Shown: positions 32,325-43,635 of the stretch, in pieces | Layout of the letters: every line of letters starts with the position of its first letter | Position numbering within the stretch: position 1 is the stretch's first letter | NCBI GenBank assembly: GCA_022385755.1 | Contig: MU278356.1 | Location: 248,001 to 312,000 of the forward strand | Length of the DNA: 64,000 nt | Origin: Trametopsis cervina | Lineage: Eukaryota > Basidiomycota > Agaricomycetes > Polyporales > Irpicaceae | Reading direction: 5' to 3' | Made by a program: the position numbers and the translations under genes | Notes under the pieces: generated by a model | Databases searched by the model: none | What the model was told of the DNA's origin: nothing | The model's input: the letters and a program-made list of their open reading frames with translations, nothing else

Positions 32325-32889
32325 TCAGAAAGCCACCTCATTGCGCAGCTCGTCCAATCTCCCCATACGCGCGAGATACGCCGCGCCAGTGTCCGCCCAC
32401 ACCTGATAATCCGTGATCTTGCACTCGTCGTCGAAATCGAGCATGTGCACGAACCGCTCGTCCCACCACTGGCCTGCCCCCGCGCCCTCTGTCCAGTGGA
32501 AACGGGCGCTCCCGCGTACGCTCACTTTGCGGGCGGAGGCGTCGATTGTCCATGAGTCTGCAGTACCGTTTGTTCAGTGACAAAATGTGATCGCAAGCAA
32601 CGTGGAGGCAAGGGGAGCAGTTCTCACCGAACACCATATCCTCATACGTCAAGTGTTTCTGCAGGAGCCCAAAGTACTCCTCGAGCCCCGCGCGCCCTTC
32701 GAACGTCCGCCCAACGAACGGGGCGAGCTGCGGCAGCCCGTGCTCATGTGCTGAGAGCGCGTGCGTGCTGGAGAAGTGGGCGAGGAGCACGGGGAGCGGG
32801 GCGTGTGAGGCGAAGGAGGCGCAGAGGGATGTTGCGGCTGCGTGGAGGGAGTCTCGAGTGGTTGTGCTGGACGATGGAGGGGTGCTCAT
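32325..32889 (-). CDS. NTF2/SnoaL-like domain protein
   Basis: Exons 32889-32628 and 32557-32325, 164 aa; intron GTGAGA...CTGCAG, 70 nt. One small domain: helix with VLLAHFSSTHALSAHEHGL, then LAPFVGRTFEGRAGLEEYFG, and C-terminal strands DERFVHMLDFDDECKITDYQ and VWADTGAAYLARM. This order (helices, then RFVHMLDFDD..KITDYQVW) is typical of the fungal SnoaL/NTF2-like fold, a cone-shaped pocket used by diverse enzymes or binding proteins. The exact substrate cannot be told from sequence. No signal peptide; probably cytosolic. Confidence 0.7.
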
Positions 32890-33864
32890 ACTTAGGTTAT
32901 GCTATGGGTGGTAAAATGGTAGAGAGTTTTGCGTACTGTAATGGTGGGAGGTGTGCATTTGGGATGGAGGATGTGGTGGGTGCGGAGTTCGAAGCGAGCT
33001 CCAAGGAAGCACTGCTACGCCAACCTCGTATCTCCCAAGCATTGAGTAGTACTGTGGGTGAGGTACTCAAACAGACGTGTATACGCTCAGGTAACACAAT
33101 GCTTGAAAGATATTCGGCTACTGTAACATCGCCGTGTGGTTGCTGAGATGGAATGCGAGTACGAGGATGATGGAGGTTGCAAATAGATGCCGCAGGGTAT
33201 GTCTGACCGCCGTGGATGTTACGGCCACAGCTGCCTTTGGTGATTGCTGTAAGCATGCATACATAGAACTCAATCGTCCACAAAACATCAATGAAAACAC
33301 CGACAAAAGGGGAATCGGTATCGCGAGGCGTTCTGACGGAGGGAGGGTCTCATCTAAAGTCATGTTGTCCTACGCGAGGTGTTTTCGAGCTTCACGAGCC
33401 CAGCGAACGTTCGGCCGACACACCTACTCGTGCTCGCGGATGTTCTTGTCTCGGCAAATCAGAGCGTCGGATCTTTCCACACGTTAGCGATAAGCGTCAC
33501 GCAGTACGTAAAAGCACGTTGGCATCGCAAGCCAACGTGCGGGCGGCTTGCCGATCTACAGTGGTATTTCGCATCACGTGTGCGTCCCGGCGACTTAACC
33601 CTCATCCATCACTTTCGAATTCCCTCGCATGCATTTCCGTTATTAAATAAGGGCAACTCGACCCTGCTTGGCCCCGTTTCCTGTTTCCCCTTTCATCACC
33701 CGTCGACAAATTTTTCGCCCGTGGGCTGTTGTCTTGCTGTGCTGTGCTGTGGTTCTTCCTCTTCCTTTCTCCACCCACCCACGCACGAACGAGTATATAT
33801 ACCCAGGGCTGCGCTTGCCCATTCCCCCGCTCTGCTCTACTCGCTTTAGGACAAAGCACGAAAT
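32890..33864. other. Divergent intergenic gap
   Basis: Upstream regions of the SnoaL-like gene (left) and the tail-anchored protein gene (right), which are transcribed away from each other. A TATATA run at about 33794 may serve the right gene (ATG 33865). No additional gene. Confidence 0.5.
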
Positions 33865-34811
33865 ATGGAGTACCATTCGGTGCATGGCAGTACGGCTCAG
33901 TCGTCGACGCTCGCTGGCGAGGAGCCTGGTGTTGCGAGGTACGTTGCCTGACATCGTTCGCGAGTTGTGGATGATCTGACTAGCGTCGATACCTGAGTAG
34001 GTTTGATGCCGCCGTCGCGTCTGCGGGTCGCCGGGCGATGCACTACGAGCAGCAGATGAAAGACCTGGAGGTGAGCCCCCCACTCAGACCTCGTCGTGCA
34101 CGGTGCTCATACGCTTGACAGTCGAAGATGGCAGAGGACCTGAGCAACTCCCGAGCCATAGATACCATCCTGCGCGAGGTCGTACAAGGTCTCCAGGCAA
34201 GTCTCCCCGTTATTCTTCTGCGCAGCCAGTGCTTACAATAACCATTCATACTCACAACAGCACACCCAAAAGCGCTCAACGACAGCACTATCGAGCACCG
34301 TCCCCTACATCGCGCACGCACTGCAGGACGACCTCTCCGCGCTGCAAGAGCTGGGTGCACAGCTCCCCGAGATTGGCAGCCAGGTGCGGCACATCCGAGC
34401 GGTGTATGACAGGGGCCGTGACAAGGTGTGTGGAAATCACATGTGTGACGTGGGAGTGGTGGTGCCGCAGACTAAACTCTAACTGCGCGTCTTCTGTCTG
34501 TTTTCTGTTACGTGTAGGCGAAGGATCTGGAGGAGTCGCTCGAGTGGCTGAACACGCCCATCCCGCTGCGTCTGCGCACGATCATATTCACGTCGAATGC
34601 GCCAGTGAGCGCACGGTGGAAGGCGTTGGTCGTAAGTACTCTTTCTCTCTCGCTATGTAATGCAATGCGCGGTGGGCTGAAAGAGCGTTATCAGCGGGTT
34701 CTGTTTGCGCTTGTGTTCTTGGCGTGCATGTGGATCGCCTGGATCACGCTTCGGGGGGCTGTGCGCGCGCATCGCCAGCGGCTCGTGTGGGGAGAACGGC
34801 TCATGTCGTGA
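33865..34811 (+). CDS. Small helical protein with C-terminal membrane anchor
   Basis: Six exons: 33865-33938, 34001-34070, 34122-34196, 34261-34425, 34518-34631, 34695-34811; 204 aa. The intron after 34196 starts GCAAGT, a GC-AG intron that keeps the frame exactly. The protein is mostly helical (MHYEQQMKDLESKMAEDLSN; LEESLEWLNTPIPLRLRTI), then one hydrophobic helix VLFALVFLACMWIAWITL close to the C-terminus with a short basic tail, so a tail-anchored membrane protein is likely. The last intron (63 nt, GTAAGT...CAG) is in frame without stop and could be retained. No family name I can support. Confidence 0.65.
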
Positions 34812-35800
34812 GATGGGCGGCGCATCCCTTCATCCCCCTCATCGTTGTCCCCTCATTGTGCTCGGATTGCTGTCACAGCCACTATACGCTTCACTCGCAT
34901 TGCACCGCCCCTCTCATCTAGAGCTCTGCTTTCTCTTCATATGGACGTCTCATTACGCTACACATGACCTTGCTTCTCTCGATCACGTCCAACTGGCTAT
35001 CGCCCGCATCGCTCGTTACGCCGACCCCCGCATATCCCCGGTCCTCCCTCGCATCCAGTCCTCCTCCATTCATCCTCTTCCCTTATCGCTCTTTTCCACA
35101 CTCTATCATCTTCTCGGATTTCATTACATCTGCTTCGCGCCCTTCCCTTCACACAGCTCGCCTACCCCCCTATATCCTGCATGTAACATTATTGTTGTAT
35201 ATTATCATCCATATCATGCGAATAGATCTCCCTCTACTATGCTCCTCTGCATATACCCCACCCACTGGTGCTTCCGCGGCTGACACGGCTCATTTAGGTT
35301 AGCGGTTAGCCACCTTCTGCTTCGGATATTATAGGCTGTGCTGGGGGCATGCTCTTCATAGCGCCCGAACGCATATCTGATGCGCATTTTGGTCACAGGA
35401 CGTCGCGCATATCTCGAGTGTACCTCACTAGCGACGCCACCAAGTCTAGGATTGCCGTTTTAGTCGGCCACCGCTCCTGTGCTTAATCCAATGCACCCTG
35501 CTCTACATCACCCTCGCCAATCTCAAGCATCGTCTTCAAACCTCAGAAAATCATGCTGCGCACATCCCGCCGTTATCACATAAAGTCACGCCTATCATGG
35601 GACCACTGGAAATGAAAGCCTCGGGGACTATCTCCGATCGCAAACGCACGTGACCGTGATAGATACAATCAAGAGCGCCACGGCAGACGCGGTCATTAGT
35701 GCGGCACGACGGCAGCGAGGGCGCGTCAACCAACTCTTGACTCAAACTTGGACGGTTACCACGATCATCTTATCCTTACTGTACGAGCGGCGTGGCTACG
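34812..35800. other. Intergenic gap upstream of the Cyk3-like gene
   Basis: About 1 kb. Pyrimidine-rich plus strand around 34830-35280; no gene or repeat recognised. Confidence 0.45.
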
Positions 35801-37489
35801 ATGTCTGTGCGACGTACATTCCCTCCGCCGCCTCCACGACGCGTCTCGGGCTTCGCGAATGGACACGCAGCTGCGAAACAGGTCCAAGCTCAGGATGATG
35901 GAGAGGTGCAGATCGACTGGGCGAATTTGTCGAAGGAGGACAAGGATGTGTTGTTCAGCTGGCTGGACGAGTTCTTCGCGGCGTATTTTAAGCGGATGGC
36001 CACCATCGGGAGTGCTCCTAATGGTCACGCGCAGGAGCAACCAGCACCAGTACCAGCTCCGGCGAAGCCTGCGCCTCCTCCACGCAAGCTGAACGGGAAC
36101 GGGAACGCTCAGCCTGCCCCGCTGAACGGTCGTCCACCCATCCCCGTGCGCAAGTCCACAACCGAAGCTGCGCCAACGACGAAAGGCAGCTTTGTCACCC
36201 CTGTGCCGCCACTGCCTGTGCGCAGACCGGATCTATCTTTGCAGCATCATGCGGAATCTGAGCCTGCACCTGCGACGGACGCTAGCCCTCCCAAGCCGCC
36301 CCCGCGCCGCACGCTTCCGCCACCTTTCAAAGGTTCTTCCAGACTAGAACCTGAGCCAGTCTCTGCTGCGCCTCGTATCAACTTATCCACGAAACCTACC
36401 GCCACCGTCGCAGCCGCCACCTATACCTCCGAACCGGAGCACCAAGACGTCGCAGAATGCATCCGCTGCCGCGACTACACCACCGTCGACGCCCACTGCG
36501 CCTCCTTCCCACGCCAAACCGTCTCCTCAATGGACCAACTCGCCTGGGACCTAACCTCTCCCTTCCCGCACGAGCTCGACAAGCTGCGCGCCATCACATT
36601 CTGGCTGCACCTCAACATCGCCTACGACGCCTACTCCTTCCTCAACAACTGCGTGCAGCCGTCCACGCCGTCCTCGACGCTCGAGAGCGGGCTCGCGGTG
36701 TGCGAGGGGTACGCGGGGCTGTTCGCTGCGCTTGCGCTCGGCGCGGGGTTCGAGTGTCTCGTCGTCAGTGGGCACGGGAAAGGGTTCGGGTACGCGCCGC
36801 TCGCGCCTGGACAGGCGCCGCCGGGGTACAGCGCGGGACACGCGTGGAACGCGGTACGGCTGGCCTCCGGGGACTGGAAGCTCGTGGACTCGTGTTGGGC
36901 GGGCGGCGCGCTGGATCCGAGCGGGGTGTTCATTAGACGGTGGGACGCTGAGCATTTCGTGGCGGACAATGAGGAGTTCGGGGCGAGGCATTTTCCGGAC
37001 CCGGGCGAGCCGTGGAAACAGTTTGTCGAACCCGGGAGGGAGAGGACGTGGGAAGAGTATATCAGCGCGAGGGACGAGGGCCCGACGGTGACGGGTCCGT
37101 TTGGGGAGGACGAGTATGCACGGGGGCTGTTGTGGCCGAAGACGGGGGTGATTGGGGCGGGGAGGGTGGATACTGTGTATGTGAAGAAGAAGTGTGGGCA
37201 TTTTAGGGAAGGGGAGGGGGATGAGTATGTGCATGTTGTTATGGGCCCGTTGGATGCGCAGGAGCGCAGCCCCGGGCGGGCGGGGTGGAAGGCTATGAGT
37301 TTGGATGAGGTGAATGGGGGGTGGAGGTTTGATGGGTTGAGGGTTGTGAAGGGGGAGGAGCTTATGGTTGCTGTTGTGACGAGTGTGGGGGGACGGGATG
37401 CGAAGGGGATGGGGAGGAGGGAGTATGAGAGGGTGATGGGGAAGCAGGAGATGGGGTTCTCGGTGTTGTGTCAGTGGAAGGTGGAATGA
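35801..37489 (+). CDS. Cyk3-like transglutaminase-like domain protein
   Basis: Single exon, 562 aa from the ATG at 35801. The N-terminal half is proline-rich and probably disordered (FPPPPPRRVSG, repeated PPxR/K segments), offering SH3-binding sites, but no SH3 domain of its own is visible although Cyk3 proteins usually carry one. The C-terminal half has a transglutaminase-like fold: SGLAVCEGYAGLF with C301, YSAGHAWNAVRL with H347 and WKLVDSCWAGG with D363, so the Cys-His-Asp triad is complete. Family knowledge: Cyk3 works at the division septum. Whether this one is catalytic is unknown. GC-rich, no introns, unlike its neighbours. Confidence 0.75.
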   Translation: MSVRRTFPPPPPRRVSGFANGHAAAKQVQAQDDGEVQIDWANLSKEDKDVLFSWLDEFFAAYFKRMATIGSAPNGHAQEQPAPVPAPAKPAPPPRKLNGNGNAQPAPLNGRPPIPVRKSTTEAAPTTKGSFVTPVPPLPVRRPDLSLQHHAESEPAPATDASPPKPPPRRTLPPPFKGSSRLEPEPVSAAPRINLSTKPTATVAAATYTSEPEHQDVAECIRCRDYTTVDAHCASFPRQTVSSMDQLAWDLTSPFPHELDKLRAITFWLHLNIAYDAYSFLNNCVQPSTPSSTLESGLAVCEGYAGLFAALALGAGFECLVVSGHGKGFGYAPLAPGQAPPGYSAGHAWNAVRLASGDWKLVDSCWAGGALDPSGVFIRRWDAEHFVADNEEFGARHFPDPGEPWKQFVEPGRERTWEEYISARDEGPTVTGPFGEDEYARGLLWPKTGVIGAGRVDTVYVKKKCGHFREGEGDEYVHVVMGPLDAQERSPGRAGWKAMSLDEVNGGWRFDGLRVVKGEELMVAVVTSVGGRDAKGMGRREYERVMGKQEMGFSVLCQWKVE

Positions 37490-37827
37490 GTGTTCTGTGG
37501 CGGGGGTATATTGGATTTTATTTGGACTAACACTCTTGCTTACTGGGTCATACTGTTCTCTTGGATGTACAATCGAGCTCAAGGAAATTGTAGTTCTCTT
37601 CGCACAACATACACTGTACTTCATTCTCCCTATACCTATTTATATTCACTAGCAGACAATTTATGGCGAAAGGACTCTCAGATATTGGTATCGCTCTCGC
37701 AAAGCGAGTACACAGATAATGTTTCGCGGGAAATAAATATATGATGTCGACGATGATTGGTTCGCAGCAAGCCGGTGCTCCCATCACAAGCTCATCCACC
37801 ACTCCCTCTTCCGTACCCTCCCCTCCT
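37490..37827. other. 3' flank of the Cyk3-like gene
   Basis: AT-richer DNA with no gene; leads into the inverted duplication copy B. Confidence 0.45.
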
Positions 37828-38143
37828 CAATGCCCGACGTTCGCAAGTAAAATCAAGTCTCATATACACTAAGCGCGTCATAGCGTAGCATAGTTCTGGT
37901 CTTTACAGTAGTCCGGTGAGTGTCGAATCGACATGTGTCGTCGCGACCGTCCAAGCTCTAATCCCCTGTCTACAGCGATGTAAAAACGACCTCAGGGTCC
38001 CTGCAATGCAATGCATTCTGTTGCTCAATCCACTGAATGAGCGTGCACATATTGCAGTCGAGGGCGAGACCTCAGAACACGGCGACTACATTTCAATGTT
38101 AACCACCGCCGTCTTCCTCTTCCTCGATCTTTCCCGCTCGTAG
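37828..38143 (+). pseudogene. Broken copy of the small 61-aa ORF (inverted duplication copy B)
   Basis: Splice sites around the 7-nt exon (37909-37915) and the last exon (37976-38143) match copy A at 31912-32231. A five-base tandem duplication (GCAAT twice, about 38008) shifts the frame, and no ATG is in frame in the first exon. The distal part still reads NPLNERAHIAVEGETSEHG and ends LFLDLSRS at the same stop position. Similarity continues to about 38235, into what is the start of the kinase in copy A, then stops. Confidence 0.6.
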
Positions 38144-38235
38144 CTGACCAGCCTCGAAGGCTGAGGCTGACATGTCAGCCCCCAGCAGTATACCTTACCG
38201 GTGAGCCTCAGTTCCCTCTTCTCCAGTTCCCTCTC
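37855..38235. repeat. Inverted duplication, copy B (copy A at 31830-32215)
   Basis: See copy A. The kinase coding region itself is not present here beyond its first codons. Confidence 0.75.
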
Positions 38236-40243
38236 TGTCTGGTCATCGCATGCGTAGGAGCAGCATAAGATCGGAGTAGAGTCATAGTCGCGAAGCGGCT
38301 GCAACTGCGTAGTGGCAGGATGGGTAACAGCGGCCCGGACGCCACAAATATTGCTTTTTCCCGGATCAGACGAATAATTAGACCATACCTCTGTACGCAA
38401 CCAGATTTACAAGGACGTGAATTTAGGTCCACATTCATGGGGCTTCAGACCCGGTGCTGGATTTGCTGGGTTTTGTTGTACATTGCAGTCAGCAACGACG
38501 ATCATCAGGGCAATGTCTTTCAGCACGCTTGGTACTGATGGGCTACACTTCGTATTAAATGAGAATTTTGTGCCGCAGATACAGCGGTGTGAAGCATGAA
38601 CTCGTTATATACACTACCATGTTACTGTAGTAGGTGCGCGCTCCAAGCACTGCGATTACCAAAACGAGAGGGAGTGCTTGGCGGATCAATACGCAAGCGC
38701 TCTGGCCAGAAACGGTTTTCTCGCTGAGGGTCGCTGTCACTGTCGTCAACCCGGGATTCCTGAACTGCACCGTTGTTGACTGTATAAACACGCAAAGCTT
38801 CGTCTTTTCTCTCTCAAGTTGAGGCTCAGGGGCCTAGAAGCATCGCTGTGATATAGGCTAACGATTTGCTTTGCGGCCATCTCGTTACATGCTCGCCACC
38901 CCCTAATCACCAGCAAGGCCTCAATTATACTCAAAACGCCCTCGTCGTACCTCAGGCCCTCACCGGAGATCGGTTATGTATACAGGCAGATAATGACACG
39001 GTGTGTGTCGGCCTCTATGAGCATGACTGATTAACTTTCCGAATAGCTTAACAGGGATACAACGTGCACAGCGCATCGCGAACCACGGGATCTCCTAAAA
39101 CAGTAATGGATCCGCTGAGAATGAGCTCAGTGGTGATGTCTTGAGGATACAGTTATAATTACACGAAGAAAACCACATGTAATGGAAAAGAAGATGGTGC
39201 TCTTCGGAGCCTTCGTGGTTCTTGAATGCGGTACGCCTCATTATGTTTTTTTTTCCCGCACCGAGTCTTACATAGTATTGCTACAGGTTCATGTTGTCTA
39301 CCGTGCCGCACTACAAGACGAACAACAGCGTCGGCAGCAATGTCGCGCTCTATGTCTCAGTCAGCTACTCGTGCTATCCACTGTTATGGGGCGCGAAGAC
39401 TTTTCGTTACCCTCAAATCGATCTGCTTCCTTAAGGCCCTCTTTTCCTCTCACACTTTTACCCACCACCACGGCATGCTCGAACGCGTGTCTTTCCACAT
39501 TTGGGTGTTCCGCCCTCACAGCTATGCGCTCATCCCTCGATCACCCGCTCTCCGGAGGCCAGGCCTTTTCGCCAAACCTCCGCTGCATACGGAAGACACC
39601 AGCGGACCGCCTCCGAGGTGGATTGGTTTGCAGCGTCCAGGTCGACGCCCCGTTCGTGCGCTCTGGTCTGGTCCGGGCGGGTCTGCTATGTCTGGTGACT
39701 GTATTCAAGACATCGCCTTAGCCTCAACGAGATGTTGTCTTGGTCCCATCCAGCGGCGACGGGCAAGTTGGCCGCACAGAGTGGCGGCTCCTTCAACCAC
39801 GAGGCCACTCATCTAACCTTCGCGCCCCAGCTCCATTGAATCACACAGCGGCGAACGGCGAGTCCTGGCCGCAGGCGCCCGGAACTGTATGCCCATGGAA
39901 TCGCTCCGAACGCCGATGGTCCCTTGCCGAGATTTCGGGGAGTGGCCATCTGCATCCGGCTTGGTGCTGTGGGCGGAAGAGTGGGAACGCAGGCGATGGG
40001 ATCCAACGGACCATGGGTATGTCTCCGCAGACTTTGCACCTTCGTCATACTACAGCGGACTCAACTCTAGGTTCACGGTTTGGTCACCGTAAATTTTGGC
40101 GTTTTTTGGGGGTGGGCCGCTCGTCGTTCTATATAAGAGACACTGGTTCAGCTGACCGACTTCTCTCGGTACGAAGCTTGCTCTGCTCGTTTTCTTTCCG
40201 CGCATACACGCCGTTTGCATCACCTTCCATTCTGCCCTCCGCG
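38236..40243. other. 2 kb gap without a convincing gene
   Basis: ORFs of up to 250 codons overlap in several frames around 39182-40100 but none has recognisable motifs or consistent splicing. A TATATAA run at 40128-40134 lies about 110 bp before the secreted-protein gene and may be its TATA box. Confidence 0.4.
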
Positions 40244-41517
40244 ATGTTCATGCGCACCCTCCCAATTTTCTGCGCCCTGCTTGCGCTCTTCGTACTCTTC
40301 GCTGAGTCGGAGGGCCGACCCATGCGCAGCAGGACTTACTCGAAGAAGGAACTTGTTGAAGCTCGGGACTGGAGCAACTCGAAACGGCTCGCGAACGGTC
40401 TCCCTCCGCGTGCTCCCAACTTGCGCCGTACACCGACGAGGAGGGGTTCTCCGAGTGCTTCTCCTTCTCCTTCACCGTCAGTTGGCTCTACCGTAAAGAC
40501 GTAAGCGCCATTTTGCTCGACGACGCAGTTCGCTTGATACTCAATCTGGATTTATCAGTTTCAGCGGACGTATCATTATCAAGACTACGCCTGCTGCCCC
40601 CTTCATTGGCTTTGTTAGCGGTGGCTCGCCGTGAGTGTCTTACTCGTGTGCCAAAATGTGCTCGCTAATACACACTGCGCATCCAGCGCCCGTGTTGACG
40701 TGAAAGGCGCGACTGGCGGTGACCTTGAAGTCCAATTCACTACCCCACTCTTCTCCAACACCCCCTTCAACCTGCAGGCAACCGTAAGTAGCTAGCCTAC
40801 ATACATCTGAATTATAGGAATGAACGCTGACTTATGATGATATCGTGTCCTGTTCAAATCATTCCGCGGTCTTCTTCTGCCGCCTCCTCCTTTCGGTACC
40901 GATCACGCCTTGTCATGAAATTGTTGTGGTCCTTTCTTTTCGCTCACAATGATAGAACGGCAACTTCACGTCTGCCTTCATCGGAGGTGCCGGCGACTCG
41001 CAGCTAGCTGCTCACTCATCTGCGTGAGTACTTCGACATAGATCTGAACGCTTGAACATGTCCCAACCTAATACATTCGTGCAGCCATGTCCAGATCACT
41101 AACGTTAACGCAAGTAAGCCCCGTCCGCGCGCTTTCTCTACCGCGCCGTTGAATAACGATGTTATCTTAGCCCCCATTAACGCAGAACCCACATCCGCAG
41201 GCGCCTCAGCTATCTGGGTTTTCGACTACCGCACGCACCAGATCAAGCGTAAGTTCACTGCGCGATCTTGTCTCCGATACAGGGTGGAACGCTGATTTCT
41301 GTATGATCGCAGCTCGCTGGGTCAACGTCGATGGCAGCGTCCCTAATGTCGTCATTGGGTACAACTGGCAGAGCAACGAGCTATTCCTGACCGGTGACTT
41401 AGCCGCTTACAACTCTGCCACTGGCGGCAAAGCTGTCGCAGTCGTACGTCAATACCCTCTGTCATATTGTTCGTCTACTTACTGTTACCATCACAGCAAT
41501 TCTATCTCTCTGCGTAA
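40244..41517 (+). CDS. Small secreted protein of unknown function
   Basis: Eight exons: 40244-40500, 40559-40630, 40687-40783, 40956-41023, 41085-41113, 41171-41248, 41313-41443, 41497-41517; 250 aa. Signal peptide MFMRTLPIFCALLALFVLFA, then a basic, serine/proline-rich linker and a beta-rich domain (FSGRIIIKTTPAAPFIGFVS, IWVFDYRTHQIKPRWVNVDG, NELFLTGDLAAYNSATGGKA). I recall this domain pattern from agaricomycete secreted proteins that begin their mature domain with a GRIxx...GFVS motif, but I know no function. The last exon encodes only QFYLSA and a stop. All joins follow GT-AG. Confidence 0.7.
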
Positions 41518-41802
41518 AGACATCTCGTTATGATCATGGACATTGATGACTTGTGATGTACTCTGCATGGACATTTGAGACTCTTGTGAACTAGTGTACC
41601 GCTTCGCACGTATGTTAGCTTTCTCGGACATTTCCACAACATCCTTGTATCTAGTACCATTACGACTTGTTCTCTTCCTCTAGAACCCTGAAACGACGAT
41701 TTGTTGTGTACTTGATTGATCGACGCTATCTCCTTGGCATGGATTTTTGCCGGCACTGTTCACTGCGAAGGCTTTTCCACGCCCAGCAAGTGCAAAAGTA
41801 CT

Positions 41803-41906
41803 AGCCCACCGCGAGGGTCGAACTCGCAGCCTTCAGATCACAGGTACATGTGAATCACCCGCACTCAGTAAGAGTCTGACGCTCTATCCGATTGAGCTAG
41901 GCGGGC
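41803..41906 (-). tRNA. tRNA-Lys(CUU) with a 30-nt intron
   Basis: The minus strand folds as a cloverleaf. Acceptor GCCCGCC pairs with GGTGGGC (one G-U), the D stem is GCTC/GAGC, the anticodon stem TCAGA/TCTGA has loop CTCTTA.A, and the T arm is GCGAGTTCGACCCTCGC. Anticodon CTT is followed by A37 and then an intron CTGAGTGCGGG...GTACCTGTG at the standard position 37/38. Pol III signals: A box TAGCTCAATCGG, B box GAGTTCGACCC, terminator TTTT at about 41797-41794. The discriminator base would be U, which is unusual for tRNA-Lys. Confidence 0.85.
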
Positions 41907-42052
41907 GATATAGAAAGGTAAATTTGGGTTTATATAATGACTACAGTCTCGTCTGGTTCCAAAGTCTGTTCATGCATCCCAACAATAAGTACAAGATGCC
42001 ATCCTGCGCAGACTGGATCCACCATGTCGAACGACGCTGACAGTGGCACACG

Positions 42053-43557
42053 TCATCCCACAAAGTGCAATAACCCCTTCCTATGGAGCTTCGCCATGTG
42101 CTCCCTGAACCACGCCTTGTGCTGCTCGAACCTGTCAGGTGCACAGCGCACCGCGCGCAGGTCGAGAGTGCACCGCTCGAGCGTCGGGACGCCCGCAAGC
42201 ATCGCGCTGACCCATGTGGACCGTAGCCCGACCCAGGGAATGTGATTGTCCATTTCGCCGTGCGGCACCAGCGTCACACAGCGCAGCGGCGGCAACTGGT
42301 GCTCCCTGTCGTCATCAAATTGCTGGAGGGAGAGGATGATGCGGTGCAGTATATCCCAGGCTAGGTCCGTGAGTAAGAGCTGCACGGTCAGCTCACGCAG
42401 GCGCGGTAGCGCGCAGAGGTCGATGAAAAGCTCTGGAGGGACTACATCATGAACAAAAAACCCGTTATTTGCTTGGGATTTCTCTCAAACATTGCAGAAG
42501 AGAGCAGCGACGTACATATGTCTGTGGCGCGTTGTGGTTCGAAACACTGCGTGAAGTCGAGATGGAGCTCCTCGAGCAGGTGTGAGGCGGGACGTATCAA
42601 CGACCAAGGAATATTCCAGTACGACACAAACTTGACGTGGAGCGCACGCAGCGTGCCTTGGTTACCGAACGTCGGCGAGCAGTGAAGGCGTTTCCCGACA
42701 CCTGGGTGGATGGGAGTGCCAATCACAATGGTGCGTGCGGCGAGTCGCGCGGGAAGGTTCTCTAGCATTGAATAGCACACCAAGCCCGCTGGCAATCTGG
42801 CGCGCATAACTAGCGTGGAGACGGAGCCAAACCAGGCGGTCGACAGCTGCAAGACATCAACGTCGGGCAGCTGGGCTGTGGGGTAGGCGATCGTGAGCGT
42901 ATCGAGGTCTATTGGCGCGGCGGTGTCTGCGTGTGCCGTCGTGATCGTGGATACATGAGCTGTGAGCTGTACGCTGTCAAAGACCAGATTGATAAGGTCA
43001 ACTGCGCGCACATCATGGAAGCGGAGGAGGGTGTGGACCAGGTTTGGGTCGCATCCTCTCCAAACCGGCTCGTCAGAGCTCTCTATTGATTCGTCAGAGC
43101 TCCATACTGACCCGTCTGAGCTGTTTTCTGGGCTCTCTACGGGCATGTCATCCATGATCAGCCGCAGGTGGCGAACGGGGCCGGGGAGGAGGGGATGGCT
43201 ATCGAGCCACTGCAGAATGTCCAGGAGCCCTCTGCGACGAGTAACAGTGTCTACTGTAGAGCTCATTTCGAATCGGATAGACAGGACACGGAGTAGATAC
43301 GGCTGAGTCGCAACGTGCCAGCGTCGGCAGACAAGGCTGAATGCAAGGAAGCATTGCTTGATGGCCACTTCGTCCTCCGTGTAATCTTGTGAGGTGAAGT
43401 CCTTATAATAGTCTTTGAATGGATAATACTTGGGGAAAGACTCGCTGACACAGTCAAAGACAATGTAGAGGATGTCAAAAGGGAGCGCGTTCCAGAGCAG
43501 TGGTGGCTGCATGATTTCTGATGTCTTGCTCATATCCTTCGATGAGTGGGGCTGCAT
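42053..43557 (-). CDS. F-box/LRR-like protein, dispersed copy of the array family
   Basis: Exons 43557-42516 and 42441-42053, 476 aa; intron GTACGT...TGTAG, 74 nt, at the family position. Starts MQPHSSKDMSKTSEI like copy 6. F-box-like core NALPFDILYIVFDCVSESF, then LAFSLVCRRWHVATQPYLLR. Serine/acid insert with SSDESIESSDEP. LRR-like middle (MLENLPARLAARTIVIGTP, LLEELHLDF) and C-terminal GVPTLERCTLDLR, HRKGLLHFVG are intact. It lies 22 kb from the array next to a tRNA gene and still has the family promoter, so it moved as a gene-plus-promoter unit. Confidence 0.82.
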
Positions 43558-43635
43558 TTCCAAGCTGAGTAAGGAGCGTGGAGTGGGGACAGAAAGTTGA
43601 GTAAGGACGAAAGGTGCTCAGGCGTGATGCACACC

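Noticed and set aside
36551..37624. 357-codon minus-strand ORF opposite the Cyk3-like gene
   Set aside because: Antisense shadow, histidine/proline/arginine-rich composition caused by the codon bias of the real gene.
39720..39840. Plus-strand frame reading GKLAAQSGGSFNHEATHLTF
   Set aside because: Looks protein-like but only 40 codons with no splice partners or known family.
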